DNA from: Paramecium octaurelia
Lineage: Eukaryota; Ciliophora; Oligohymenophorea; Peniculida; Parameciidae
Direction: 5' to 3'
Length of the DNA stretch: 64,000 nt
Assembly: GCA_905182995.1 (NCBI GenBank)
Contig: CAJJDP010000086.1
Span: 112,144-176,143 of the forward strand
The notes beneath the pieces are model-generated. The model searched no databases and was not told the DNA's origin. It worked only from the letters and a program-made list of their open reading frames with translations. Made by a program: the position numbers and the translations under genes. Each line of letters begins with the position of its first letter. The stretch's first letter is position 1. Positions 21,650 to 32,020 of this stretch are shown piece by piece.

Positions 21650-24546
21650 CATCGTAATATCATTTTATTAAAACGATTTCAAAGAAAATTTTCCAATAAT
21701 GATTATGATTACTTTAAACCTAAACTAGTAGATAACACTTATTTTTCTAAAATATCAAATGAAAAGTTCTGGAATTACATTGTATTTAAACATTTGTTAT
21801 CATTAATTCATATATTTTTTCTCTCTATTGTCAATTACTAAGTATTAAATTATTACCTGTGGAACATGTTAGGAGCTTGAATGTTTGAAGGGTTCCTTTA
21901 TAATTCTTTGCACTTTGGCTCTCAATTAGAAAATTTGAATTTGGAGAAATATTTGAATAACCTATATAGTTCCTATCTGACTCCATCCTCTAAAAAGCCT
22001 AAAATTAGTTAAAGGAATTTGTAATATTTAGCATTAAACAATTAATCCTACACACTTTTATTAAAATAAAACCAATTAAATACAAAAAATATTCTTATGG
22101 TTTCAAGAGATAATCTAAAAAAACACTGGATTGTAAATAAAATTATATATATGATGTTTAATTATTAACTGAATTGTTATGTGAATTTTGTAGAACAAAT
22201 TATAAATCCCTTGAGAAGATAGTAATTGGTTTTTGCTGCAGTGAATTAAATATTTTGTATTTCCTATCCATTGTTTCTTTATTATTCTATCTATTATATA
22301 AACTTTTACAAAATTCATCTTATATATTTTTGTATTTAAATAATATCAATTAATATTCTCCCATTTCAAGCAGATTCATGTTTTTGTTATCTCAATAGAA
22401 GTGATTAATTCAAAGATAAGTTAGAATATTCTAAATTAAATAATGAAAATAAAATGAGATTTATATCTTTAATAATTAGTACCATTCAATCAAAATTCAA
22501 ATCAACCTGACTTTACTAACTTTAGGATTTATCACATGTATTTATGCATTTGGAGCCTAAAAACTGTTTTTCAATTTCTTCATTATTGTCCTTCATAATT
22601 TAGAAATCATATTTTTAAGAGCACTATTCGTCACAAAGACTACATCCGTTAAGTAGTATTCCAATTCTAATATCAAATTATTTATTGCAACATACACATT
22701 AAACCTTTCAATATAATGAAAATACTTACAAGATACAAATGATTATATTTTTAAAAACATTCATAGCTACAAAATTCATTGTTTTCTACTACAATATAGT
22801 TTTTAATTAATAATTTAAAGCAATTCCAGCAAGCTACCTTTTTTATCCTAAGTTTACTAGCATTCTATTCATCATATGGTTTTTATTTAGAAACAGATAC
22901 AGAGCTAATATTATTATCAATTTGGTCTAATTCATTGTTAGTTTATATATCTATATTTGAAGTTTCTCCTATATGATTTTAATGCATATAATTAGATATT
23001 TCTTCTAATTCATTTAAGATGAAGGATGAGTGGAATGATTACTCAATTCTTGAATATTCTTTCTAATCATCCTTTTCTTTAAACGTGACTTTTTTTANCA
23101 TCGTAATATCATTTTATTAAAACGATTTCAAAGAAAATTTTCCAATAATGATTATGATTACTTTAAACCTAAACTAGTAGATAACACTTATTTTTCTAAA
23201 ATATCAAATGAAAAGTTCTGGAATTACATTGTATTTAAACATTTGTTATCATTAATTCATATATTTTTTCTCTCTATTGTCAATTACTAAGTATTAAATT
23301 ATTACCTGTGGAACATGTTAGGAGCTTGAATGTTTGAAGGGTTCCTTTATAATTCTTTGCACTTTGGCTCTCAATTAGAAAATTTGAATTTGGAGAAATA
23401 TTTGAATAACCTATATAGTTCCTATCTGACTCCATCCTCTAAAAAGCCTAAAATTAGTTAAAGGAATTTGTAATATTTAGCATTAAACAATTAATCCTAC
23501 ACACTTTTATTAAAATAAAACCAATTAAATACAAAAAATATTCTTATGGTTTCAAGAGATAATCTAAAAAAACACTGGATTGTAAATAAAATTATATATA
23601 TGATGTTTAATTATTAACTGAATTGTTATGTGAATTTTGTAGAACAAATTATAAATCCCTTGAGAAGATAGTAATTGGTTTTTGCTGCAGTGAATTAAAT
23701 ATTTTGTATTTCCTATCCATTGTTTCTTTATTATTCTATCTATTATATAAACTTTTACAAAATTCATCTTATATATTTTTGTATTTAAATAATATCAATT
23801 AATATTCTCCCATTTCAAGCAGATTCATGTTTTTGTTATCTCAATAGAAGTGATTAATTCAAAGATAAGTTAGAATATTCTAAATTAAATAATGAAAATA
23901 AAATGAGATTTATATCTTTAATAATTAGTACCATTCAATCAAAATTCAAATCAACCTGACTTTACTAACTTTAGGATTTATCACATGTATTTATGCATTT
24001 GGAGCCTAAAAACTGTTTTTCAATTTCTTCATTATTGTCCTTCATAATTTAGAAATCATATTTTTAAGAGCACTATTCGTCACAAAGACTACATCCGTTA
24101 AGTAGTATTCCAATTCTAATATCAAATTATTTATTGCAACATACACATTAAACCTTTCAATATAATGAAAATACTTACAAGATACAAATGATTATATTTT
24201 TAAAAACATTCATAGCTACAAAATTCATTGTTTTCTACTACAATATAGTTTTTAATTAATAATTTAAAGCAATTCCAGCAAGCTACCTTTTTTATCCTAA
24301 GTTTACTAGCATTCTATTCATCATATGGTTTTTATTTAGAAACAGATACAGAGCTAATATTATTATCAATTTGGTCTAATTCATTGTTAGTTTATATATC
24401 TATATTTGAAGTTTCTCCTATATGATTTTAATGCATATAATTAGATATTTCTTCTAATTCATTTAAGATGAAGGATGAGTGGAATGATTACTCAATTCTT
24501 GAATATTCTTTCTAATCATCCTTTTCTTTAAACGTGACTTTTTTTA
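21650..24546. repeat. Two apparently identical 1,448-bp copies around a single N, nested with the previous duplication
   Basis: 21650..23097 equals 23099..24546, offset 1,449, with the N at 23098. It overlaps the previous pair, so the segment from about 21650 to 22650 occurs three times in the window. Confidence 0.9.
22486..23097 (-). other. C-terminal half of the SAM/zinc-finger gene (assembly duplicate)
   Basis: Repeats 23935..24546 exactly where compared, including both zinc-finger pairs, and is cut by the N at 23098. Confidence 0.8.
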
Positions 24547-25166
24547 CACTCTTTTGTCTTTCTTTTTGCAGGCTTGATCTCTTTTTAGGGTTAGTGAAGC
24601 TTAAGTCGATTAATGGTTCTATTTTTATAAAATGGTATACCTTCTAACTCATCATATTTAGATTCATTTTGAAAAATTACTTCATTCACTTCTACTGATT
24701 ATTTGAGTTCTCTGATTTTTTTCATTAATCTAAGTTAGTGCCCCAATGGTATTTCCATTTGTTATAGCTATTCCTTTTAAATGTCAAAAAGAATATCCAA
24801 CTCCTCAAATCCATTTTCTTTGAACTTTTAGACATAAGTATCCAATTTGATCGATTTCAAAAAAGATTCAATAGGTTCTGACTTATTTGAAGGAGGCCTA
24901 TCCTTAAGAACTTTATTAATTATGCATTTTACTTCGATTATTTGGGGTTGTATAATTTTACCACCTTGAGCTATCTGTCAAATCTCCAGATTATTTACTT
25001 ATTTGTGATCTTTCCATCTTTTATGAATTCAAGTTTTATTTTAGTTTTGCTAACTTTTCTGCCTAAGAATACGATTCATTAATACCATTTTTTTTGCTTC
25101 TTCTTACATCTAAAGTGCATAAGGGTTGGATGTTTTATTAGATGATGACCCTCTATTTTTTATCAT
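23935..25166 (-). CDS. SAM-domain protein with two C2C2 (FCS/MYM-like) zinc fingers
   Basis: About 377 residues with introns 25063..25085, 24971..24998, 24619..24640 and 24154..24178 (23, 28, 22, 25 nt). Residues about 82-150 form a SAM domain: IESFLKSIKLDTYVQKF, ENGFEELDILFDIQ, QQMEIPLGHQLRLMKKI. The C-terminal half holds two similar zinc modules, CWNCFKLL ... FCSYECFQKY and CVCCNKQF ... CSLCDEQCSQKY, each C-x2-C then C-x3-C about 20 residues later. SAM domains oligomerise or bind RNA or protein, and FCS fingers pair with SAM in Polycomb-type proteins. The order here is SAM first, then fingers, the reverse of metazoan Polyhomeotic. No name can be given. Confidence 0.7.
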
Positions 25167-25249
25167 AATATTATATTATGGATTTTGATTTTATCGAAGC
25201 TCAAAACTCATTTTTGTTCCTCTAGGAGTAAAAAAAGTTACCAATAAAA

Positions 25250-27372
25250 ATGTCCCATAAGTTAGAGCTTCTTTTAGAATGCATCAATAACTAAGATATT
25301 GATACTTCAGTTTTCCATTCATTAGAATTAGAAGAGTGCTAAGCATTGATGAAGTTGAATAAACAAGCTTAAAAGGATGTGTTTATGTAGATCATTAAAA
25401 GATATGCGTATGTAATTACACTTTATTAATTCAAGGAAAACATGATTCCATCAGCTATTGGAGAAATCAAAGGAATTATTGATATCAGAACAAAAGTGTT
25501 GAAAAATTGGAAATAAAAATAGTTTAAGATAGACTCTAAATAAAGAACCTTTGAAATATTGAGAAAAAAGAGCAGTAAGAAGAAACCAAGAATAATATAC
25601 CTCTAATATTACACAGTTTAGCCCTAAGAATTCAAAGATAAGCGTTATCGATTCGTTATTCTTGCCAATTCTGATGGTCATGGTTATTACAAAACATTAG
25701 TCTGTGGATCAGATGATAAAGCACTCTATGACAAAGTGATATAAGCACTTAAAACAATATCATAGTTTTCAGACCATGTAATGAGGGGATCTATCATACT
25801 TGAATCTAATGATTTTAATCACCCTAGAAGTAATACAAACTAATAATCCTTCATTACAACTAGGTAGGATATGAAATTAGTAACTTAATCTGAAATCATT
25901 CCGCAAAAGTAAAATACTAGTATTAAAATTACTAAATAACCTTTCGAATCAGATATAAAACAAAATCAATTACAATAAGAAAAATAAAAATAATGTCATG
26001 TAGAGCAACAATCGAATGTTAGTTAACAATATTTATAGAATGATTCTCCAGAAAAATAATAGCAATAAAGTATAAATATTTAACAATCATAATCACAACC
26101 TATTTTTAATTAGAAATAGTAAATAAAATAACAATACCTATAATAATCCTAATAATTTATTGAACAGCAATAATAATAATCATCAACACAACAACAACAA
26201 CAATAATCACAATTTTTGCAATAATAGCAAGTTTTATAACAAACACAATAATAATTATTATTGTTATAGTAGTAAGAATAGTAATAGTAGTAGTAATAAC
26301 ATTAACAATATTATTAGTAATAATTATAATATTAATAAATATAATAACAATAACAATAACAATAACAATAACAATAACAATAACAATAACAATAACAATA
26401 ACAATAACAATAACAATAACAATTACAATTACAATAGTAAAAATAATTAGAGGAATAACTTAAATAATAAGAAAAATTACTTTAAGAATAATAAATTTAG
26501 TAATAAAACCAATAATAAGAATAATTAAAATCAAAATTTTTGGAGAAAGAGCTTTAATCAAAGTAAAAGAATGATCCTGTTTTAGTCAAAAATGAATTGA
26601 AGTATCCATAAGTTTTCCAAGTTTTATCTGAAGAAGGCAAATTCAATTAAGATTATTTTGTTCAATCAACGAAATAATTTACTCAAGTTTATTCTAAAGA
26701 TGGAGTGTAAATTTTAAAGGACTAAAATAATTCCCTCTGTTTTAGATCATCATTGACCATTTATAATGGAGATATCGAAAAGGTATTTCAATGTTTAGCT
26801 GAGATTGATTTTGTAAAAAAATGGAATGCTGTTATAAATCCTAATGAAACTAAATTATTAAATATGATGTAGAGCGAGAATTGTGGGATAATTTATGAAA
26901 GACACAAATAATATGGTTTACTATATTTGCCGAGAGATTTTGTTTATCTTAGATATGTAACATATAGAGGAGATGACATTCTAATTGTGGATAAATCAAT
27001 AGAGAATGAGGACGCTCCGCCATATATGAAAGTGATAAGGGGGGAAATTAATTACTAAATCATAGAGATAGTCAAAAATGAGAATAACGTCATTGTAAGG
27101 ATTGAATCAGAAATGACAAATGGTGGTCTATCATCTGTAAATTAAGACAGCGCGATCACTTAATGGTATTTAAGTGAACTTTCACACTTTTAGCAATTTT
27201 TAAAGACCTACTCTGCTGTTTAAGAGATAATACAATCTCCTTTTTTATAAGTTGTAAATAATACAAAAGTAAATAAATAAAAGGAAAATGTAATAATCGC
27301 TTAAAGAACATCTACTTTGCCCAATGAAGTTTAAGTTTTCTCTCCATAACAGTTATAATAATCACTAAATGT

Positions 27373-27406
<34 letters not shown>

Positions 27407-27409
27407 GAA

Positions 27410-27465
<56 letters not shown>

Positions 27466-29056
27466 TTTGAGCATTCAATAGCAGTAATAATTTTTTAAAT
27501 AAGAAGTTTATTAACCTTCTCCTGTAACTGTTGCTTATGAAGAATAGTTCAAATTTGATAAATTAAATGAAACCCATCCCATTACTTTAGATTAGCTCCC
27601 CATAATTGCTACAGTACCAGAAACTGTTCCAGTGATTATTGAAAATAATAATGAGATTTAATAATACAATAAAGATATAGAAGATGCAGATTTAAGTAAT
27701 TACACTCCGAGTGATTTCATTTAATAGACATTACCAGAACTATCAGATAAGGAGTCTGGCTAAGTGAAACAAATGATAAAAAATATCGAGCAAGGTTTTT
27801 ATGATTACACTGCTAATTGTATCACTCATAAGTACGTTAATGAACCTTAGAAGGTCAAAGATGAATATATTACTTAGATTAACGAAGGACATTACTTTTT
27901 AAGATAAGATTGGAAAAGAGATATGAAACATGGGGGAATGATTTTTTATAATCAGAAGAAGATAGAGGCTTAAAAAAGGGTTATTAAATTTATGTTAAAA
28001 TCAATAGGATCAAATCTATTATCTGGTAAGTCAATTTTAAATATCTCATTGCCTGTCGAAGTGTTTGAAAGCAGATCTAATTTAGAGAGGTTCTGTTATT
28101 CATTCACTTTTGCTCCTTAAATTTTGGAAAAGGCAGCTAAAATTAATAATATAATCGAATAAATGAAGTATACAATTGCATTTGGATGCAGTACAAATTA
28201 ATTATATAATTTTAGGTTCAATTATAATGTATATGTCCCTAGAGAAGCCATTCAATCCTATTTTGGGAGAAACCTATTAAGGATTCATTAATGGATGCCC
28301 TGTTTATGCTGAATAAGTGAGTCATCATCCACCAATAAGTGCTTTTTAATTGAAAGGTAGGGGCTACGATATTGATGGACATATTGAATCTGCAGCTAGT
28401 ATGCATGCAAATAGTGTTACTGGAAAAAATATTGGATTTATCAGAGTAACTTACCACAATACACGTTCAAAGCAAATCTTTATTCAATGTCCTGGAGTAT
28501 TAACTGGAACTGCATTTGGAACAAGAGTATTTAATATTAATGGAAGATCATATACGATTGATTTGGTATTTATTAATTATGAAAATAAGGAAAATAATCT
28601 AATTGCAGATATGGCATTTAATCCTGGAAGCAAGAATGTATTCAATAAGAAAGACTTATTGTAAGACTAATTTATTGGCTATTTATACAAAGTAAAACCT
28701 GGAGTATTAAATAAATATAAAAAAGAAGGATATGCAAAATATTCTGGAATTGATTTTGACAAGGATGTTGAATAAAGAGTAATAGAATATTTAAAATTTA
28801 GTTTTTCTCTATAAATGGTATTTGGAATTAAATGGTCGAATTTGATGGAGTTAAATTATTTGATACACTTGAGATGAACCCGCATGTGATGGTTAACCAC
28901 CCGTGTCCTTTGCCATCAGACTCAAATTTCAGATTGGATATACTTTACTGGAAATTGAGGGACTTCAATAATTCTCAAAGAACTAAGGAGATATATGAAG
29001 TAAAGCAAAGAAACGATAGAAAATGCAGAGAGAAACTTGCAGGTAAGAAACATTGA
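25250..29056 (+). CDS. PH-START-OSBP multidomain lipid-transfer protein with two polyQ tracts
   Basis: About 1,250 residues. In order: a PH domain (GEIKGIIDIRTKVLKNWK ... KALYDKVIQAL), a first Q-rich region with a run of about 26 Q near 26343..26421, a START-like domain (TIYNGDIEKVFQCLAEIDFV, KKWNAVINPNETKLL, YLPRDFVYLRYVTY), a second polyQ (27369..27470), and a full oxysterol-binding ORD with EKPFNPILGETYQG and the family fingerprint EQVSHHPP. Introns 28191..28215 (25 nt) and 28779..28801 (23 nt) are certain; 25412..25435 (24 nt) is a possible three-n intron. Such proteins move sterols or phosphoinositides between membranes. The first 60 residues are unassigned. The C-terminal lysines REKLAGKKH close the gene. 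Confidence 0.88.
26343..26421 (+). repeat. TAACAA hexanucleotide microsatellite encoding polyglutamine
   Basis: Near-perfect (TAACAA)n of about 78 bp. Both TAA and CAA are glutamine here, so the tract is a pure Q run inside the lipid-transfer protein. It lies in a wider Q-rich region from about 26020 to 26530. Confidence 0.9.
27369..27470 (+). repeat. TAA trinucleotide microsatellite encoding polyglutamine
   Basis: (TAA)n interrupted once by GAAGAA, about 100 bp, in frame as Q codons between the START and OSBP parts of the same protein. Confidence 0.9.
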
Positions 29057-29127
29057 GTTTTGTATTGTATAATTAAATATAAATTTTAATATATGGATAG
29101 ATAAAAATACATAAGGCTCTCTTTCTA

Positions 29128-30073
29128 ATGAAATAAAAGAAATATTAAGAGGCCTATGATGAATATTTAGATATTTTGCTCTTGAAAGATTGTATAACTT
29201 TATTCTATGTATAGAAAAAAATATTGAATAGAATATATTTAGTGGATTATGCTTTTAAAATAACTAAAAATTTCAATAAAACAGAAGAATTTTATCTCTA
29301 CACTTTTGAAAAAAGGTTAAAATTGAGTAAGGATGATATTAAATATAAGGAAAAAACTATAGAGTATGATCAAAAATTAATTACAATTTAATAAAATATG
29401 GTATTATCCTTAACAAAAAACGGAAATGGGAAAGGTTATGGATGGTAAGGTTAGGTATTGTGAAATTTTGCATGAAAAAATAAAAGATGAAGGTATTAGA
29501 TATTCATTTTCTAGAATTATTACAAAATGGGTCGATTGAATATGTTTATAAAGTAGCCAAATTTTATATTCCAATAATTATCGATCTTTAATTAATAGAT
29601 GTGACATAACCTAAATCATTTAACTCTATTATCCCTAATTTTCACAAAAAGTATCTAATTACAGCGCAAATTTTGAAATACTAAAATTATAGCTAGGAAA
29701 GCAGCATCAAAGTTTTCCTTATTAGAATTTAGGGATATCAAATTTGGGCAAGAAATTTCTAAAGATCGTACAGAAGAAATATGAATTTAGTATTTTGAGG
29801 ATGTCCAGGAACAAAAAAGAAAATGAAAGAAAAAAGTATTGGTAGGTCTATATTGATTCAGATGAGTAGTTGGTTTATTAAATGGATTATGAAAGAGGAT
29901 TAAAAAGAATTTTAAAATAAGAGCATGAAATGACTGTCTAAGAGTTTCAATAAATAGCCTAGAGTATTATTATTGAGTAATCGTAAGCTTAAGCTTAAGC
30001 TGAATACAACAAAAGAGTATAAAATAACTTAAGTGCCTGGTCTCAGCCAGGAAGAATAAATTAGATTAATTGA
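29128..30073 (+). CDS. Helical protein of unknown function, start and one intron doubtful
   Basis: From ATG 29128 the frame begins MKQKKYQEAYDEYLDILLL, TPR-like in look. Introns 29401..29434 (34 nt) and 29493..29514 (22 nt) and a very short 14-nt segment 29651..29664 (GTATCTAATTACAG) make an open frame of about 291 residues containing NLGISNLGKKFLKI, WQVYIDSDEQLVYQ and an AQAQAQ stretch. An ATG at 29093 (MDRQKYI) would join the same protein only if one base were missing. 14 nt is shorter than any usual Paramecium intron, so a small assembly error or decay is possible. No family recognised. Confidence 0.45.
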
Positions 30074-30252
30074 ATATTATATAGAACATTGCTTAATTAT
30101 GATATGAACAATAATTTAGTATCTGATAATACAAGGGCATTAGGATGAATAAATAGTGGAATATTTTATCATTAATAATAATAATTAGAATAGAATAGTA
30201 CAATTGAGATTGGTTTTTGTATATATATTAATTATTATATTGATTAGTATCA

Positions 30253-30581
30253 TCATTCTTAATGCTTAATTTTAATATGTTTATATTTGGCTCCATATGT
30301 ACTATTTATTAGGCTTAAAATTAATACCCATAAGTTTTCAGACAGTGCTAGCAAACGTATAGTTTTTTGATCTCGGAATTTTTTCTTCTTTTCTTTTTAT
30401 TGAGCTCTTCATATTTAGTCTTCATATTTTCAATGTCTATCTTCAGCTAATCCACTTGACGATATAAGATAATGTTTAAGTAGTAAAATTTTAATGCTTC
30501 GAAATAAAATTTCTTTTATTATATTTAAGTGGTGATGTAATTCATTTGTGCTAGATTGTCTATTTGATTATTTTACAACAT
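30253..30581 (-). CDS. Small coiled-coil protein with one C2H2 zinc finger
   Basis: 100 residues; intron 30302..30327 (26 nt). Residues 1-70 are helical (NLAQMNYITTQIQQKKFYF ... KTKYEELNKKKRR); the C-terminus is a classical C2H2 finger, CQHCLKTYG TYGAKYKHIKIKH, with C-x2-C and H-x4-H. Without the intron the histidines are lost and the frame runs on without a stop, so the splice is well supported. A nucleic-acid or protein-binding role is inferred. It stops 180 bp from the end of the preceding plus-strand gene and begins 39 bp from the VDAC stop. Confidence 0.6.
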
Positions 30582-30619
30582 TAATATTGTATATGGATAA
30601 TATTTATTTATGAATAATC

Positions 30620-31592
30620 TCATATTGTTGTTTCCAAAGTTATTCCAAGAGGAACTGGAAGAATTCCACATTTAGATGGGCATGTTCCATCAACTGGGAC
30701 TTAGGTGGCTAAGGTCCATGAGAATCTATAAATTTGAATCGAAGATGATTATACGTATTATTGAATTTTCCTTTAGCAGAAAGACCAACAGTTTTATTAA
30801 AAACGTTTAATCTTGCCTTAACATCAGCTCCCTAGAATTTCGTTGAAGCAGCCAATAAAATTTAGACTCTGCTGACAGGAATGTATTCAATTTCAAATCC
30901 ATATTGATTGGAGTTCTTTCTGAAAACTGCATCAACCAGAAATTTTCCAATTCCAAAATTGCTAAATAATGGGAAAGATGGTATTTAATTAGTTAAATGT
31001 CTAAAGTAAACATCATAATTTTAGGTCTAATATCCAACCAAAAAGTCTAACTTATCAAATTCCTATCTGCTGAGACATAATTGTGAGGCAATAACGTAGA
31101 CCCAATTGTTGTGTTTGACTTATGATCTCAATAAGAAGTTGACTTTGTCTTAATTTAACCATTCAAATCCTAATTAATCATATAAATATTCTTACTTGCA
31201 TGGCTTAAGCATTTTTATCCTTCATAAACTGATCCAAATCTTATGGTTGATTTTGATGAACTATTATAGAATTACACATTAGCAAATAAATTTTATTGTT
31301 TGATGATATTAAATTTGCCAAAATCTACATGAACCTTAGTTTATTCTTTTCTTGTTGCAAACCAGAAATAATAATTGTTATATGGGAATTAGAACTTTGT
31401 TTCTTATCCTGGAGCCAAAGATTTTGCAATATCCAAAGTGCCTTTATAATTTGCAATGCCTCCACCATTTGCTTAAGCCTTCACTTTCAAAGTAGCTTTT
31501 CCTGTTGAGAAATCATCTTCAACGAGCTTTTTTGCTGTGAAATCACCCAAAGATTACAATGGGGCTGGTGACAAGGATTGAGGGGTAGCCAT
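30620..31592 (-). CDS. Mitochondrial porin (VDAC-like)
   Basis: About 305 residues with introns 31170..31195 (26 nt) and 30726..30754 (29 nt). The N-terminal helix region GDFTAKKLVEDDFSTGKATL and alternating beta strands (LLAASTKFQGADVKARLNVF, KTVGLSAKGKFNNTFSWTL) ending VPLGITLETTI match the eukaryotic porin/VDAC pattern: 19-strand barrel, C-terminal strand with alternating residues. It would conduct metabolites across the mitochondrial outer membrane. Tom40, the other member of the fold, is less likely because of the KKLVEDDF.TGK start. Divergent from animal VDAC, so it is a family assignment only. Confidence 0.7.
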
Positions 31593-32020
31593 AAATATTA
31601 ATTAATATCTTTTTTAATTATTTTCTTTTTGTTTATTAGGATATTTATACGAATGTCAATCGTAATTATTTTTCCCACAAATATTGCATAATTATTTGTA
31701 ATAAATATATCATTTATAATTGAAAATACTAATAATATCTATTCCATTTTTGTTCAAAGCTTAATATTATATTGTCTTTTAAATTCTACTCTCTCTCTCA
31801 CAGCAGTATTCAAGCCTAAGCAGCTTAAGGCTATAGAAATAGATATAGGATACTACAGAAATTATTTATGCAGTTGGATACTTCAAAGAATCTCTGTATA
31901 TTATCTCCTAACAAAAACTATGGATTGTAAAAACTAGATATTATGATCTCATGTTTTTGGACTAAAATAGATAAGAAATATTTACAACTTAAATTGTAAA
32001 ACAACTCATTTATATTAATA
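31593..32020. other. Intergenic, 428 bp, with one open frame of unclear status
   Basis: Divergent spacer between VDAC and the CCDC180-like gene. Plus-strand bases 31740..32061 are open and read protein-like toward the end (TEIIYAVGYFKESLYIIS, RYYDLMFLDQNRQEIF) but have no ATG and overlap the next gene's start by 41 bp. A CT dinucleotide run lies at about 31789..31799. I do not call a gene. Confidence 0.3.

Larger units (their letters stand above)
19566..22650. repeat. Two apparently identical 1,542-bp copies around a single N (assembly duplication)
   Basis: 19566..21107 equals 21109..22650, offset 1,543, with the N at 21108. The first copy breaks off inside the SAM/zinc-finger gene; the second starts inside the AT-rich stretch. 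Confidence 0.9.

Noticed and set aside
12578-24546. Real tandem duplications or satellite structure
   Set aside because: No differences seen between copies, boundaries sit exactly on single Ns and cut genes in mid-frame; unmerged contig overlap explains all of it.
26160-26450. Asparagine-rich frame (poly-N)
   Set aside because: Same microsatellite read in the wrong phase. The PH-START-ORD frame reads it as glutamine and is continuous on both sides.
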